Positions 9,432 to 17,343 of a stretch of 47,404 nt of DNA are shown in pieces; the stretch's first letter is position 1; each line of letters begins with the position of its first letter. The DNA lies in assembly GCA_027491255.1 (NCBI GenBank), contig JAIXWM010000202.1:1-47404 (forward strand), given 5' to 3'. Source of the stretch: Rubrivivax sp. Its GTDB lineage: Bacteria; Pseudomonadota; Gammaproteobacteria; Burkholderiales; Burkholderiaceae_C. A model generated the notes under the pieces. It worked only from the letters and a program-made list of their open reading frames with translations. It ran no database searches and was not told the origin of the DNA. The translations under genes were made by a program, and so were the position numbers.

Positions 9432-10409
9432 GTGAACAGAAGACTGGTCTGCATCCTGGCCGCAGCAACACTCTTGGGCGTTGTGACCGCAGCCAGCGCC
9501 CAAGCTACCTGGCCGTCCAAGCCCATACGCGTGATCGTTCCTTTCCCTGCAGGTGGCCAGCTTGACGTCGTGACGCGGCTGGTGGCGCAGCGCATCGCGC
9601 CGGCACTCGGGCAGCCGATCATCGTGGATGTGAGGCCAGGCGCCGACGGCAATATCGGTACAGAGATGGCTGCCCGGTCAGCGCCGGACGGACACACCTG
9701 GGTCGCCGTGAGCCCGCCCACGACGATACAGCCCAGCGTGAGGCCCAGGACTCTGCGCTACGACCCGCTGCGCGACTTCGAACCCGTGGTGTTCCTCGGC
9801 ACGAGCCCCTTCCTCTTCGCAGTGCCAGCATCTTCCCCGGCAAGCACGGTGCGCGAATTCATCACGCATGCCAAGACGCAGCCGGGTAGCCTGTCGTATG
9901 CAGGGTCGGCGCGTGGCACGGTGGTCCACCTTGCCACCGAACTCTTCATGCATGACATGGGGCTCAAAATGGTGATGATCAACTACACGGGGCAGCCTGC
10001 AGCGATGCTCGACCTGATGGCTGGCAGGGTCGACTTCATGACGCTGGGAATGGTGCTGGCAGAGCCGCAGATCAAGGCCGGCAAGCTCAAGGCGCTGGCC
10101 ATCCTGGATCACAAGCGTCACCCGCGACTTCCTGAGGTGCCGAGCGTGGTTGAGCTCGGCATGCCGGATCTGATCATGCAGACCTGGTTTGGTCTGGCGA
10201 TGCCTGCGCAGACGCCTGCAGCCATCGTGCAACGCGTCAATTCAGAGGTGACCAAGGTCCTGCAGTCGCCGGAGGTGCAGGCGCAGTTGCAAGGCATGGG
10301 TGTCGTCGTCGCCTCGCCCAACACCCCTCAGGAGTTTGGTCGCTTCATGCGTGATGACGTTGCACGCTGGAAGAAAGTGGTCAGCGAAGCCGCGATCGAA
10401 ACGGATTGA
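9432..10409 (+). CDS. Tripartite tricarboxylate transporter (Bug/TctC) substrate-binding protein
   Basis: A 325-residue periplasmic binding protein of the Bug family, which is greatly expanded in Burkholderiales. It has a signal peptide (NRRLVCILAAATLLG, cleavage near ASAQA). The family hallmark follows as WPSKPIRVIVPFPAGGQLD, then RPGADGNIG. The start is GTG at 9432 because AAGGAG lies 7 bases upstream at 9419-9424. Bug proteins normally bind carboxylates and work with TctA and TctB membrane proteins; neither is in the window, so it is an orphan receptor here. Its place between two sulfatases suggests it binds a related organic anion. Confidence 0.9.
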   Translation: MNRRLVCILAAATLLGVVTAASAQATWPSKPIRVIVPFPAGGQLDVVTRLVAQRIAPALGQPIIVDVRPGADGNIGTEMAARSAPDGHTWVAVSPPTTIQPSVRPRTLRYDPLRDFEPVVFLGTSPFLFAVPASSPASTVREFITHAKTQPGSLSYAGSARGTVVHLATELFMHDMGLKMVMINYTGQPAAMLDLMAGRVDFMTLGMVLAEPQIKAGKLKALAILDHKRHPRLPEVPSVVELGMPDLIMQTWFGLAMPAQTPAAIVQRVNSEVTKVLQSPEVQAQLQGMGVVVASPNTPQEFGRFMRDDVARWKKVVSEAAIETD

Positions 10410-10425
10410 GGCCGAGGGCAAGCGC

Positions 10426-12735
10426 ATGGAAAAGGCACCCGCAGACGGATTGCTTTCGGGTGATCCGGGAGCGAACTGGCAGGGCGTGGCCGGGAGAACC
10501 TTGCGCGAATCGACTCCCTGGTGGCCGATTCGCCCGACGGCGCCTGCCGCAGCTCCAAACATGGTCGTCATCTTGCTGGACGATCTAGGGTTCTCGGACC
10601 TGGGCTGCTTTGGTGCGGAGATCGAGACCCCGCACATTGATGCGCTGGCATCCGCAGGAGTGAGACTCGCCAACTACACCACGGTTCCAATGTGCACGCC
10701 GGCACGGGCAGCCCTGCTCAGCGGCAAAAACCCTCACGCGGTAGGGTGCGGCTGGCTCACATTCAACTCCCCAGGATTTCCAGGCTACGCGGCAGGCGAA
10801 ATGTCCGCGGACGCGCCGACCATGGCCGAGCTCCTGCGAGCTCAGGGTTACTCGACCTATGCCGTGGGCAAGTGGCACAACACGGCAGACTACAACCTGA
10901 CGCCAGCGGGGAACCGCGCATCCTGGCCTCTGCAGCGCGGATTCGACCGGTTCTATGGCTTCATCGGCGGGGAGACGCACTACTTTGCACCCGCCCAGCT
11001 CTTCGAGGACAACGCGATCGTCGACGTTGAGGGCTACCCGGCGGACTACTACTGCACCGACGACTGGACCGACAAGGCGCTGTCATGGCTCAAGTCCCAC
11101 TGTGCTGCTGCACCTGACAAGCCCTTCTTTCTGTATCTGTCCCACAACGCGCCTCATGCGCCGCTGCATGCCAAGCCCAAGGATCTGGCGCACCAGGCCG
11201 GTCGCTATGCCGCGGGCTGGGACTCGGTGCGACACGAGCGCTTGCAGCGTCAAATCGCCGGCGGACTGATGCCGGCAGGAACGAGACTCCCGCCGCGCAG
11301 TCCAGGGGTGCCGGCGTGGGACTCCCTGCCAGCAGATCGGAGGGCGCAGCATGCCCGCTACATGGAACTGTATGCCGCGGTCGTGCACAACCTCGACTGG
11401 AACGTTGGTCGGTTGGTTGACTTTCTGCGCATGTCAGGACTGTTGAACAACACCGTCATCGTTCTGACCTCCGACAACGGCGCCAATGGAATTGGCGGTC
11501 TGGAGGGCGCAGTCAACAACCTTGCCAAGCGACTGACACGTTCGGAAGACCCGGACATGGTTCAGCGGGTCATGAGAAACGGTACGTTGGGCGACCGTAC
11601 GACATGGCCCACCTACCCGCTGGGCTGGACCGACGTCTCCTCCACGCCGTTCCGGATGTTCAAGACCACCACGATGAACGGTGGCATCCGTGTGCCCTTG
11701 GTGGTTCACTGGCCGGACGGGGTCAGGGCCGCAGGGGCCATCAGGCATGAATGGGTGCATGTGACAGACCTGCTTCCGACCCTGCTGGACATCATTGGCG
11801 CACGCTATCCGTCCGTCTTCAACGGCTACCGCACGCGAGGTCTTGACGGCGCGAGCTGCCTGCGTGTGTTGAGCGATGCCCAATCGAAGACCATCCGAAG
11901 GCACCAGCACTACGAGCTGGCAGGCAACCGGGGCTACATCCGGGACCGTTGGAAGATCGTATCGCTGCAGCCACCGGGGGCGGCGCTCGAACTGGACAAC
12001 TGGATGCTTTTCGATCTCGAGGTCGATCCGACAGAGACGACTGATCTTGCGCAGCAGGAGCCACGCGTGCTGGCCGAACTCGTCGCCGCCTTCGAGGCGG
12101 ATGCCGCGGCCAACTACGTCTACCCGATCGACAACCGGGACATACGCCGCGCGCTGACGGTACCGCCCTTCCTGGAGCGCAGCGTTTCATTACCGCGAAC
12201 CTTCCATCCTGGCGCAGGCACTGCCGCCCTTGCAGTGGTCGGGCCGATGGTGGCTGATCGGGACTTCGAATTGCACTGCCGTTTCGAGTACCAGGAATCG
12301 GACTCGGGAGTTCTGTTCGCTCTCGGTGATCCGATCGCCGGCATGGCGCTATTCGTCAGGGGCGACGAAGTGCGCTTCGTCTACCACGGTGGTACTGGCA
12401 AGCATGTGATCTGCGGCGCCATGGCGCCGCAGACCGGCGACAACCATTTCGTGCTCGCGCACAAAGCCCGCGGCGGGCGCCGCGGGGAGGGGCGGATCCT
12501 GCTCAACGGCAAAGGGCCGGAAGCCTTGGTGGACATGTCTCCAACGCTGATCCTCGGATGGGTCGGAGAGGGTCTGGATATCGGCCGAGACACCAAACTG
12601 CATGTGAGCGACGCCTATGAGGTCAGCGGGTCGGGAAGCTACTCAGGCAAGGTGGCTTATGTGCACATAGCTCCCGGACCTCATCCCGCCGACAGTTACG
12701 CCAATCGGCCTGAGCGGGTGTCGCAACTGGACTGA
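10426..12735 (+). CDS. Sulfatase of the Cys/formylglycine type, second copy
   Basis: A 769-residue sulfatase with the activation motif MCTPARAALLSGK, formylglycine precursor Cys90. Metal-site sequences are ILLDDLGFSDLGC (Asp52, Asp53) and TSDNGANGIGG, with AVGKWHNTA for the active-site Lys-His. The C-terminal beta-rich extension around FELHCRFEYQESDSGVLF is shared in layout with the first sulfatase. The ATG at 10426 follows GAGGG by 7 bases and comes 16 bases after the binding-protein stop, so the two are one operon. No signal peptide is seen. The two sulfatases are clearly related in architecture but differ enough to act on different esters or positions. Confidence 0.92.
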   Translation: MEKAPADGLLSGDPGANWQGVAGRTLRESTPWWPIRPTAPAAAPNMVVILLDDLGFSDLGCFGAEIETPHIDALASAGVRLANYTTVPMCTPARAALLSGKNPHAVGCGWLTFNSPGFPGYAAGEMSADAPTMAELLRAQGYSTYAVGKWHNTADYNLTPAGNRASWPLQRGFDRFYGFIGGETHYFAPAQLFEDNAIVDVEGYPADYYCTDDWTDKALSWLKSHCAAAPDKPFFLYLSHNAPHAPLHAKPKDLAHQAGRYAAGWDSVRHERLQRQIAGGLMPAGTRLPPRSPGVPAWDSLPADRRAQHARYMELYAAVVHNLDWNVGRLVDFLRMSGLLNNTVIVLTSDNGANGIGGLEGAVNNLAKRLTRSEDPDMVQRVMRNGTLGDRTTWPTYPLGWTDVSSTPFRMFKTTTMNGGIRVPLVVHWPDGVRAAGAIRHEWVHVTDLLPTLLDIIGARYPSVFNGYRTRGLDGASCLRVLSDAQSKTIRRHQHYELAGNRGYIRDRWKIVSLQPPGAALELDNWMLFDLEVDPTETTDLAQQEPRVLAELVAAFEADAAANYVYPIDNRDIRRALTVPPFLERSVSLPRTFHPGAGTAALAVVGPMVADRDFELHCRFEYQESDSGVLFALGDPIAGMALFVRGDEVRFVYHGGTGKHVICGAMAPQTGDNHFVLAHKARGGRRGEGRILLNGKGPEALVDMSPTLILGWVGEGLDIGRDTKLHVSDAYEVSGSGSYSGKVAYVHIAPGPHPADSYANRPERVSQLD

Positions 12736-13171
12736 TGATTGGCCTCCGCTGAATTTCGAGTGTGTGGCCACGGTGGTGTTTCGGCTGGCAGTCGGGTTCA
12801 AGGGTGGGCGCAGCCCGGCGTATCTGACCCTTTTCGCGTCGGCCACCAGGGGCGGTAGCGATCGGCGTGCTCGGCAGGTTGTTCAAGTCGGCGAGAGGCA
12901 TTGCGTCGCCTCGGGACTCCACAGTCGTGTGCTTCGACGAATCCAGCAGGGTGCTGTCGGTTGGCATGGACTTCACCGCGGGTACCTGCTTCGCTGCAGA
13001 AGACGCCATCGGTGACCCGCCGGTGCAGGACGATGTCACCAGGACCTATCGACACGACACCTGACTCCTTCCTGCACTCATGCATGCTGGAGATACGCTG
13101 CGTCTGCACGGCGCCGGGGTTCTGAGCCCCCGAGGGCCGGGCCTGCCCGGCCCGGTATCCACGGGCGAGCC
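12736..13171. other. Convergent intergenic region without a recognisable gene
   Basis: About 436 bases separate the second sulfatase from the convergent phoX-like gene. Several frames are open (for example 12867-13064 on plus, and minus-strand frames down to 12623), but none matches a family I recognise. The stretch coincides with the change from the less GC-rich sulfatase region to very GC-rich sequence. A decayed mobile-element end is possible, but I cannot demonstrate one. Confidence 0.3.
13134..13153 (-). terminator. Stem-loop downstream of phoX-like gene
   Basis: Perfect 8-bp arms GGGCCGGG and CCCGGCCC flank a 4-base loop, 18 bases after the stop of the leftward PhoX-type gene. No T-run follows on the minus strand, so intrinsic termination would be weak. 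Confidence 0.35.
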
Positions 13172-15106
13172 TCAGGCCCCGATCACCCCGCCGTCCTTGC
13201 GCCGGACCACCACCGTGGCCGAGCGCGGGCGGCCGTCGGGGCGGTAGTCGGGCCAGTTCGAGAAGCGGCGCGGCTGCGCCGGGTCGCTGCGGTCGCTCGG
13301 GGTCTCGCCCGGGTGCTGGATGTTGACGAACATCGTGCGCCCACCCTCGGCCCAGGTGACGCCGGTGACCTCGCAGTTCGTCGGCGCGGTCAGGAAGCGG
13401 CGCACCTCGCCGGTGGCCGGGTCGCAGGCCAGCATCTGGTTGTTGCCCAGGCGCTCGAACTCGCCCTTGTACATCTGGGTGGCGTGGGCATCGGTCTGGA
13501 TCCACAGCACGCCGCGGCCGTCGAAGGCGATGCCGTCGGCGCAGCCGAAGAGGTCGCCGCGGATGTTGCCGCGCGCCTCGGGCCGCGTGTTGGCCGGGTC
13601 GCCGGCCAGCACCAGGTGGTTCCAGCGGAAGGCAGCGCCGTCGAAATCGCCGTCCTCCTTCCAGCGGATGATGTGGCCCATGGAGTTGTTGGCGCGCGGG
13701 TTGGCCGCGTCCACGCCGGGCTGGCCGGCGGCGCCGCGCGAGGAGTTGTTGGTCAGCGTGCAGTAGACCCAGCCGTCCTGCGGGTCGATGGCCAGCCATT
13801 CGGGGCGGTCCATCTTCGTCGCGCCCAGCGCGTCGCTGGCCTGGCGGGCCTTGATGACGACCTCGCCCTGGTCGGCGAAGCCGCCGGCCGCGGTCAAGGG
13901 GCCCTGTCCGTGGACCAGCGGCAGCCAGCGCCCGGTGCCGTCGGCGTCGAATTGCGCGACGTACAGCGTGCCGTGGTCGAGCAGCTCGCGGTTGGCCTGC
14001 GCGGCCGTCAGGCCGTTGCCGGCCGGCTTGATGCGGTCGCGGCTGACGAACTTGTAGATGTATTCGAAGCGCGCGTCCTCGCCCGAGTAGACGACGGCGC
14101 GGCCGTCCTTCGTCACCGCCACCCAGGCGCCCTCGTGCGCGGCGCGGCCCAGCGCCGTGCGCTTGACGGGGGTGCTGGTGGGGTCCATCGGGTCGAGCTC
14201 GACGACCCAGCCGAAGCGGTTGGGCTCGTTGGGGTGGCGGGTCGCGTCGAAGCGCTCGTCGTGCTCTTCCCAGCGGTAGCCCCCCTTCTCGCGCAGGCCC
14301 CAGCGGCGCTGGTGTTCGCTCAGGTTCTTGCCGGCAGCGAAGTAGAAGGCGAAGTTCTCCTCGCCCGACAGGTAGGTGCCCCAGGGCGTCATGCCGCTGG
14401 CGCAGTTGTTCAGCGTGCCCAGCACGCGTCGGCCGGCGGGGTCGGCGGCGGTGCGCATCATCGGGTGGCCGGCCGCCGGGCCGCCGACTTCAAAGGGCGT
14501 GTCCATCGTGACGCGGCGCGCGAATTTCGACGGCCGCGCCATGCTCCAGCTGCCGTCACCCTGCTGCGCGACCTCGATCACCGACAGGCCGTGCGCGTTC
14601 TGGCTCTTGCGCACCTTCTCGGCCGACCAGTCGGCGAAGCCGCCGGGGTGAAGCAGGCCATCGTCGGTGTACTCGTGGTTCATCGCCAGCAGCCCGCGCG
14701 TGCCCAGCGGGTTCAGCGGGTAGAAGTGGATGCCGTCGTGGTGCATGCCCATCTGCACGGCCTGGTCGGCGGCGCTGTTGGAGCCGTCGAAGCGGAAGGC
14801 CGGCATCTGGCCGGGCACGCCCACCGGCTCGCCCCAGGCAGCGATCACGCTCGCCACATAGCCCTCGGGGACGACGAGCGCGTCACCCATGCCCACCGGG
14901 ATGCCCTTGAAGCCGAGCCGGGGCTGCTGCGGCAGTGGCGAGCTCGGGCTTGCCCCGGCGCGCCCCGACAGCGGCGCGAGCATCCCCGCCAGTGACGCCA
15001 GCGCGGCGCCCTTGAGTACGGTGCGGCGCGACGGCACCGACACCTCGTGGATGCTGGCGTTGGCGCTGCGGTTGCTGTCTTCCATCGAGTCGAAATCCTT
15101 GGCCAT
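13172..15106 (-). CDS. PhoX-family phosphatase (DUF839), Tat-exported
   Basis: A 644-residue PhoX-type protein. A twin-arginine signal is present: SRRTVLKGAALASLAGML at residues 26-43. Family blocks seen are YLSGEENFAFYF, RFGWVVELDP, RTALGRAAHEGAW, VVYSGEDARFEYIYKF and DGIAFDGRGVLWIQTDA. Known PhoX enzymes are periplasmic, folded before export, and use iron and calcium to hydrolyse phosphate monoesters; many homologues are uncharacterised. The ATG at 15106 has GAGGAG a few bases upstream. It stands alone and is divergent from the short-chain dehydrogenase. No Pho-box-like sequence was recognised upstream. Confidence 0.88.
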   Translation of the reverse strand: MAKDFDSMEDSNRSANASIHEVSVPSRRTVLKGAALASLAGMLAPLSGRAGASPSSPLPQQPRLGFKGIPVGMGDALVVPEGYVASVIAAWGEPVGVPGQMPAFRFDGSNSAADQAVQMGMHHDGIHFYPLNPLGTRGLLAMNHEYTDDGLLHPGGFADWSAEKVRKSQNAHGLSVIEVAQQGDGSWSMARPSKFARRVTMDTPFEVGGPAAGHPMMRTAADPAGRRVLGTLNNCASGMTPWGTYLSGEENFAFYFAAGKNLSEHQRRWGLREKGGYRWEEHDERFDATRHPNEPNRFGWVVELDPMDPTSTPVKRTALGRAAHEGAWVAVTKDGRAVVYSGEDARFEYIYKFVSRDRIKPAGNGLTAAQANRELLDHGTLYVAQFDADGTGRWLPLVHGQGPLTAAGGFADQGEVVIKARQASDALGATKMDRPEWLAIDPQDGWVYCTLTNNSSRGAAGQPGVDAANPRANNSMGHIIRWKEDGDFDGAAFRWNHLVLAGDPANTRPEARGNIRGDLFGCADGIAFDGRGVLWIQTDAHATQMYKGEFERLGNNQMLACDPATGEVRRFLTAPTNCEVTGVTWAEGGRTMFVNIQHPGETPSDRSDPAQPRRFSNWPDYRPDGRPRSATVVVRRKDGGVIGA

Positions 15107-15261
15107 GGTCTCCTCTTCCGATGCGGTGTGGTGGCGGCGCGATCGGCACGACCGTCAGCGCTCTGCGCGACTGTAGGCAGCGCGCCGGCGTCCTACCATC
15201 GGGGCCTCCCCGCCCCGGGAAAGCACCCAGGGCCTGTTGTCCAGCCAGAAGGAATCCGCCG

Positions 15262-16047
15262 ATGACCGCCCCTGCTCCGCCTGCCGCCGCCGCGCCTGCG
15301 GCCCCCAAGATCCTGCTCGTCACCGGCGGCAGCCGTGGCATCGGCGCGGCGACCGCGCTGCGCGCGGCCCACGCCGGTTGGGACGTGGCCGTCAATTACA
15401 CGCGCGACGCCGCCGCGGCGCGGGCCGTGGCCGAGGGCGTGCGTGCAGCCGGTCGGCGGGCCCTGGTCGTGCAGGCCGATGTGGCCCAGGAATCCGAGGT
15501 GCTGGCGATGTTCGACGCCGTCGATGCCGGCCTGGGCCGGCTCACCGGGCTCGTCAACAACGCCGGCGTGGTCGACCACACCGCGCGTGTGGACGAGATG
15601 ACGGTCGCGCGCCTGCAGCGCATGTGGGCGATCAACCTCACGGGCTCCTTCGTCTGCGCGCGCGAAGCGCTGCGCCGCATGAGCCGGCGCCATGGCGGGC
15701 CGGGTGGCGCCATCGTCAACCTGAGCTCGGCGGCGGCAAGGCTGGGCTCGCCGGCGCAGTACATCGACTACGCCGCGAGCAAGGCGGGGATCGACATCTT
15801 CACGCTCGGGCTGGCGCGCGAGGTCGCGACGGAGGGCGTGCGCGTGAACGCCGTGCGCCCCGGCATCATCGACACCGACATCCACGCCAGCGGCGGCCTG
15901 CCCGACCGCGCGCGCCAGATGGCGCCCCAGGTGCCGATGCAGCGCGCCGGCTCGGCTGACGAGGTGGCCGCGGCCATCGTCTGGCTGCTGTCCGATGACG
16001 CGAGCTACACCACCGGGACGGTGGTCGACGTGACCGGCGGGCGCTGA
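15262..16047 (+). CDS. Short-chain dehydrogenase/reductase (SDR), first
   Basis: A 261-residue classical SDR oxidoreductase. The cofactor motif is VTGGSRGIGAAT, the structural motif is VNNAGVV, and the catalytic Tyr-Lys is in DYAASKAG. The C-terminus TTGTVVDVTGGR is typical. AGAAGGA precedes the ATG at 15262 by about 8 bases. The long upstream frame is rejected because it covers the promoter side of phoX. The fold resembles FabG-like and sugar dehydrogenases; the substrate cannot be told. It appears monocistronic. Confidence 0.9.
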   Translation: MTAPAPPAAAAPAAPKILLVTGGSRGIGAATALRAAHAGWDVAVNYTRDAAAARAVAEGVRAAGRRALVVQADVAQESEVLAMFDAVDAGLGRLTGLVNNAGVVDHTARVDEMTVARLQRMWAINLTGSFVCAREALRRMSRRHGGPGGAIVNLSSAAARLGSPAQYIDYAASKAGIDIFTLGLAREVATEGVRVNAVRPGIIDTDIHASGGLPDRARQMAPQVPMQRAGSADEVAAAIVWLLSDDASYTTGTVVDVTGGR

Positions 16048-16069
16048 GAGGCGCAGCGCCGGACCCCCA

Positions 16070-16222
16070 CGCCCGCCTCGCACGCCCGAACACTCCGGTG
16101 CTTCGTGGCAAACCCTCGCCATGGCCTGTGCCATGGCTGGGGTTCGCGCCTCGATCCGTGGTGGTCTGCCGTGCCCGAAAGGCGCGGCAGAGAAACGCTC
16201 AGCCTCTGAGTCGGCTGCCGAG
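16070..16222 (-). repeat. Dispersed intergenic repeat, copy A
   Basis: This stretch aligns, with mismatches and small gaps, to the plus strand of 22605-22755. Shared blocks read on the minus strand include CTCAGAGGC near one end, TCGAGGCGC in the middle, and ATGGCGAGGGT followed by TGTTC at the other end. Both copies lie in gaps between genes and can be read as the short frame MARVC-E-P-CSG. A shorter related piece may lie at 27466-27490. It looks like a genome-specific intergenic repeat family. Confidence 0.55.
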
Positions 16223-16293
16223 GCCTGCCCTGCACCCGCCTGGCCTGCGCGCGTCGCGTGGCACAGCGGGTTTGCCAGCCGGTGCAGGGCCTC

Positions 16294-17343
16294 TCAGCCC
16301 AGCAGCACGTCCTGGTAGGCGAAGAGCGCGGGCATGCCGCCGGTGTGCAGGAAGAGCACGCGCTCGCTGGCGCCGATGACGCCCCGGCGCGCGAGGTCGA
16401 TCAGGCCCGCCATGACCTTGCCGGTGTAGACCGGGTCGAGCAGCAGGGCCTCGGTGCGGGCGAGCATCTGCACGGCCTCGACCATGGCTGCGGTCGGCAC
16501 CGAGTACTTGGGCTGCCAGTAGCCCCCCACGCACTGCACCGCCTCGGGCGGCACGGTCAGGCCCAGCCCGAGCAGGTCGCAGACCGCCTGCGCCTCCTTG
16601 CGCACGAGCGGGGCCTGGGTGTCGGGGTCGCGGCTGACACCGATGCCCAGCAGCGGAATGGCGATCCGGTTGCCGAGGAAGCCCGCCACGAGCCCGCCAT
16701 GCGTGCCCGAGCTGCCCGAGCCGACGACGACGCGGTCGAAGCTGAGGCCCTGCTCGAAGAGCTGCTGCTGCAACTCCTGCGCGCAGGCCACGTAGCCCAG
16801 CCCGCCGAGCGCGTTCGAGCCGCCGCCCGGGATGATGTAGCCCTTGCGCCCCTGCCGGGCCAGGTCGTCGGCCACGCCTTGCATCGCCGCGCCCATGTCG
16901 GTGCCCGCGGGCACCACGGTGAGGTCCTCGACGCCGAGCAGGCGGAACATGAAGTGGTTGCCGCTGGCGGTCTCGGAAAAGCTGCCCGGCACGCGCTCCT
17001 CGATCACGAAGCGGCACTTCAGGCCTTCCTTGACGGCTGCGGCGAGCGTGATGCGGCAGTGGTTGGACTGCGGCGCGCCGCAGGTGATCAGCGTGTCGGC
17101 CCCTCGCGCCAGCGCGTCGGCCACCAGGAACTCGAGCTTGCGCGTCTTGTTGCCGCCGGGCGCCAGGCCGAGCAGGTCGTCACGCTTGACCCAGACCTCG
17201 GGGCCGCGCCCGCCCGGGCAACTGGCCGCCAGCGCGGCGCTGAAGCGTGGCAGCGGCTCGATCGGCGTCGAGCCTTCGGTGTAGCGGCGGCGGGGAAAGC
17301 GGGAGAGGTCCATGGCGGAGGCTCGCGTGGGCGGAGGGATCAT
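16294..17343 (-). CDS. dcyD: D-cysteine desulfhydrase / ACC deaminase-family PLP enzyme
   Basis: A 349-residue PLP enzyme of fold type II. The PLP lysine is in GGNKTRKLEFL, the conserved SNHCR follows, and the phosphate-binding glycine stretch is in VVGSGSSGTHGG. Length and sequence fit D-cysteine desulfhydrase or 1-aminocyclopropane-1-carboxylate deaminase; the desulfhydrase is the usual annotation for this subtype. The ATG at 17343 overlaps the TGA of the broken mlrC frame by four bases (ATGA). A second ATG at 17313 (MDLSRFPRRRY) better matches the usual family start. It probably followed mlrC in one operon. Confidence 0.82.
   Translation of the reverse strand: MIPPPTRASAMDLSRFPRRRYTEGSTPIEPLPRFSAALAASCPGGRGPEVWVKRDDLLGLAPGGNKTRKLEFLVADALARGADTLITCGAPQSNHCRITLAAAVKEGLKCRFVIEERVPGSFSETASGNHFMFRLLGVEDLTVVPAGTDMGAAMQGVADDLARQGRKGYIIPGGGSNALGGLGYVACAQELQQQLFEQGLSFDRVVVGSGSSGTHGGLVAGFLGNRIAIPLLGIGVSRDPDTQAPLVRKEAQAVCDLLGLGLTVPPEAVQCVGGYWQPKYSVPTAAMVEAVQMLARTEALLLDPVYTGKVMAGLIDLARRGVIGASERVLFLHTGGMPALFAYQDVLLG

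Noticed and set aside
12736..13171. Insertion-sequence remnant
   Set aside because: Frames in both strands were read for transposase motifs and terminal repeats. Nothing convincing was found, so it is listed only as unexplained intergenic DNA.
13313..14995. 560-codon plus-strand frame
   Set aside because: It lies wholly antisense to the PhoX-type gene, is Val/Ala/Arg-rich with no family motif, and is a shadow typical of GC-rich DNA.
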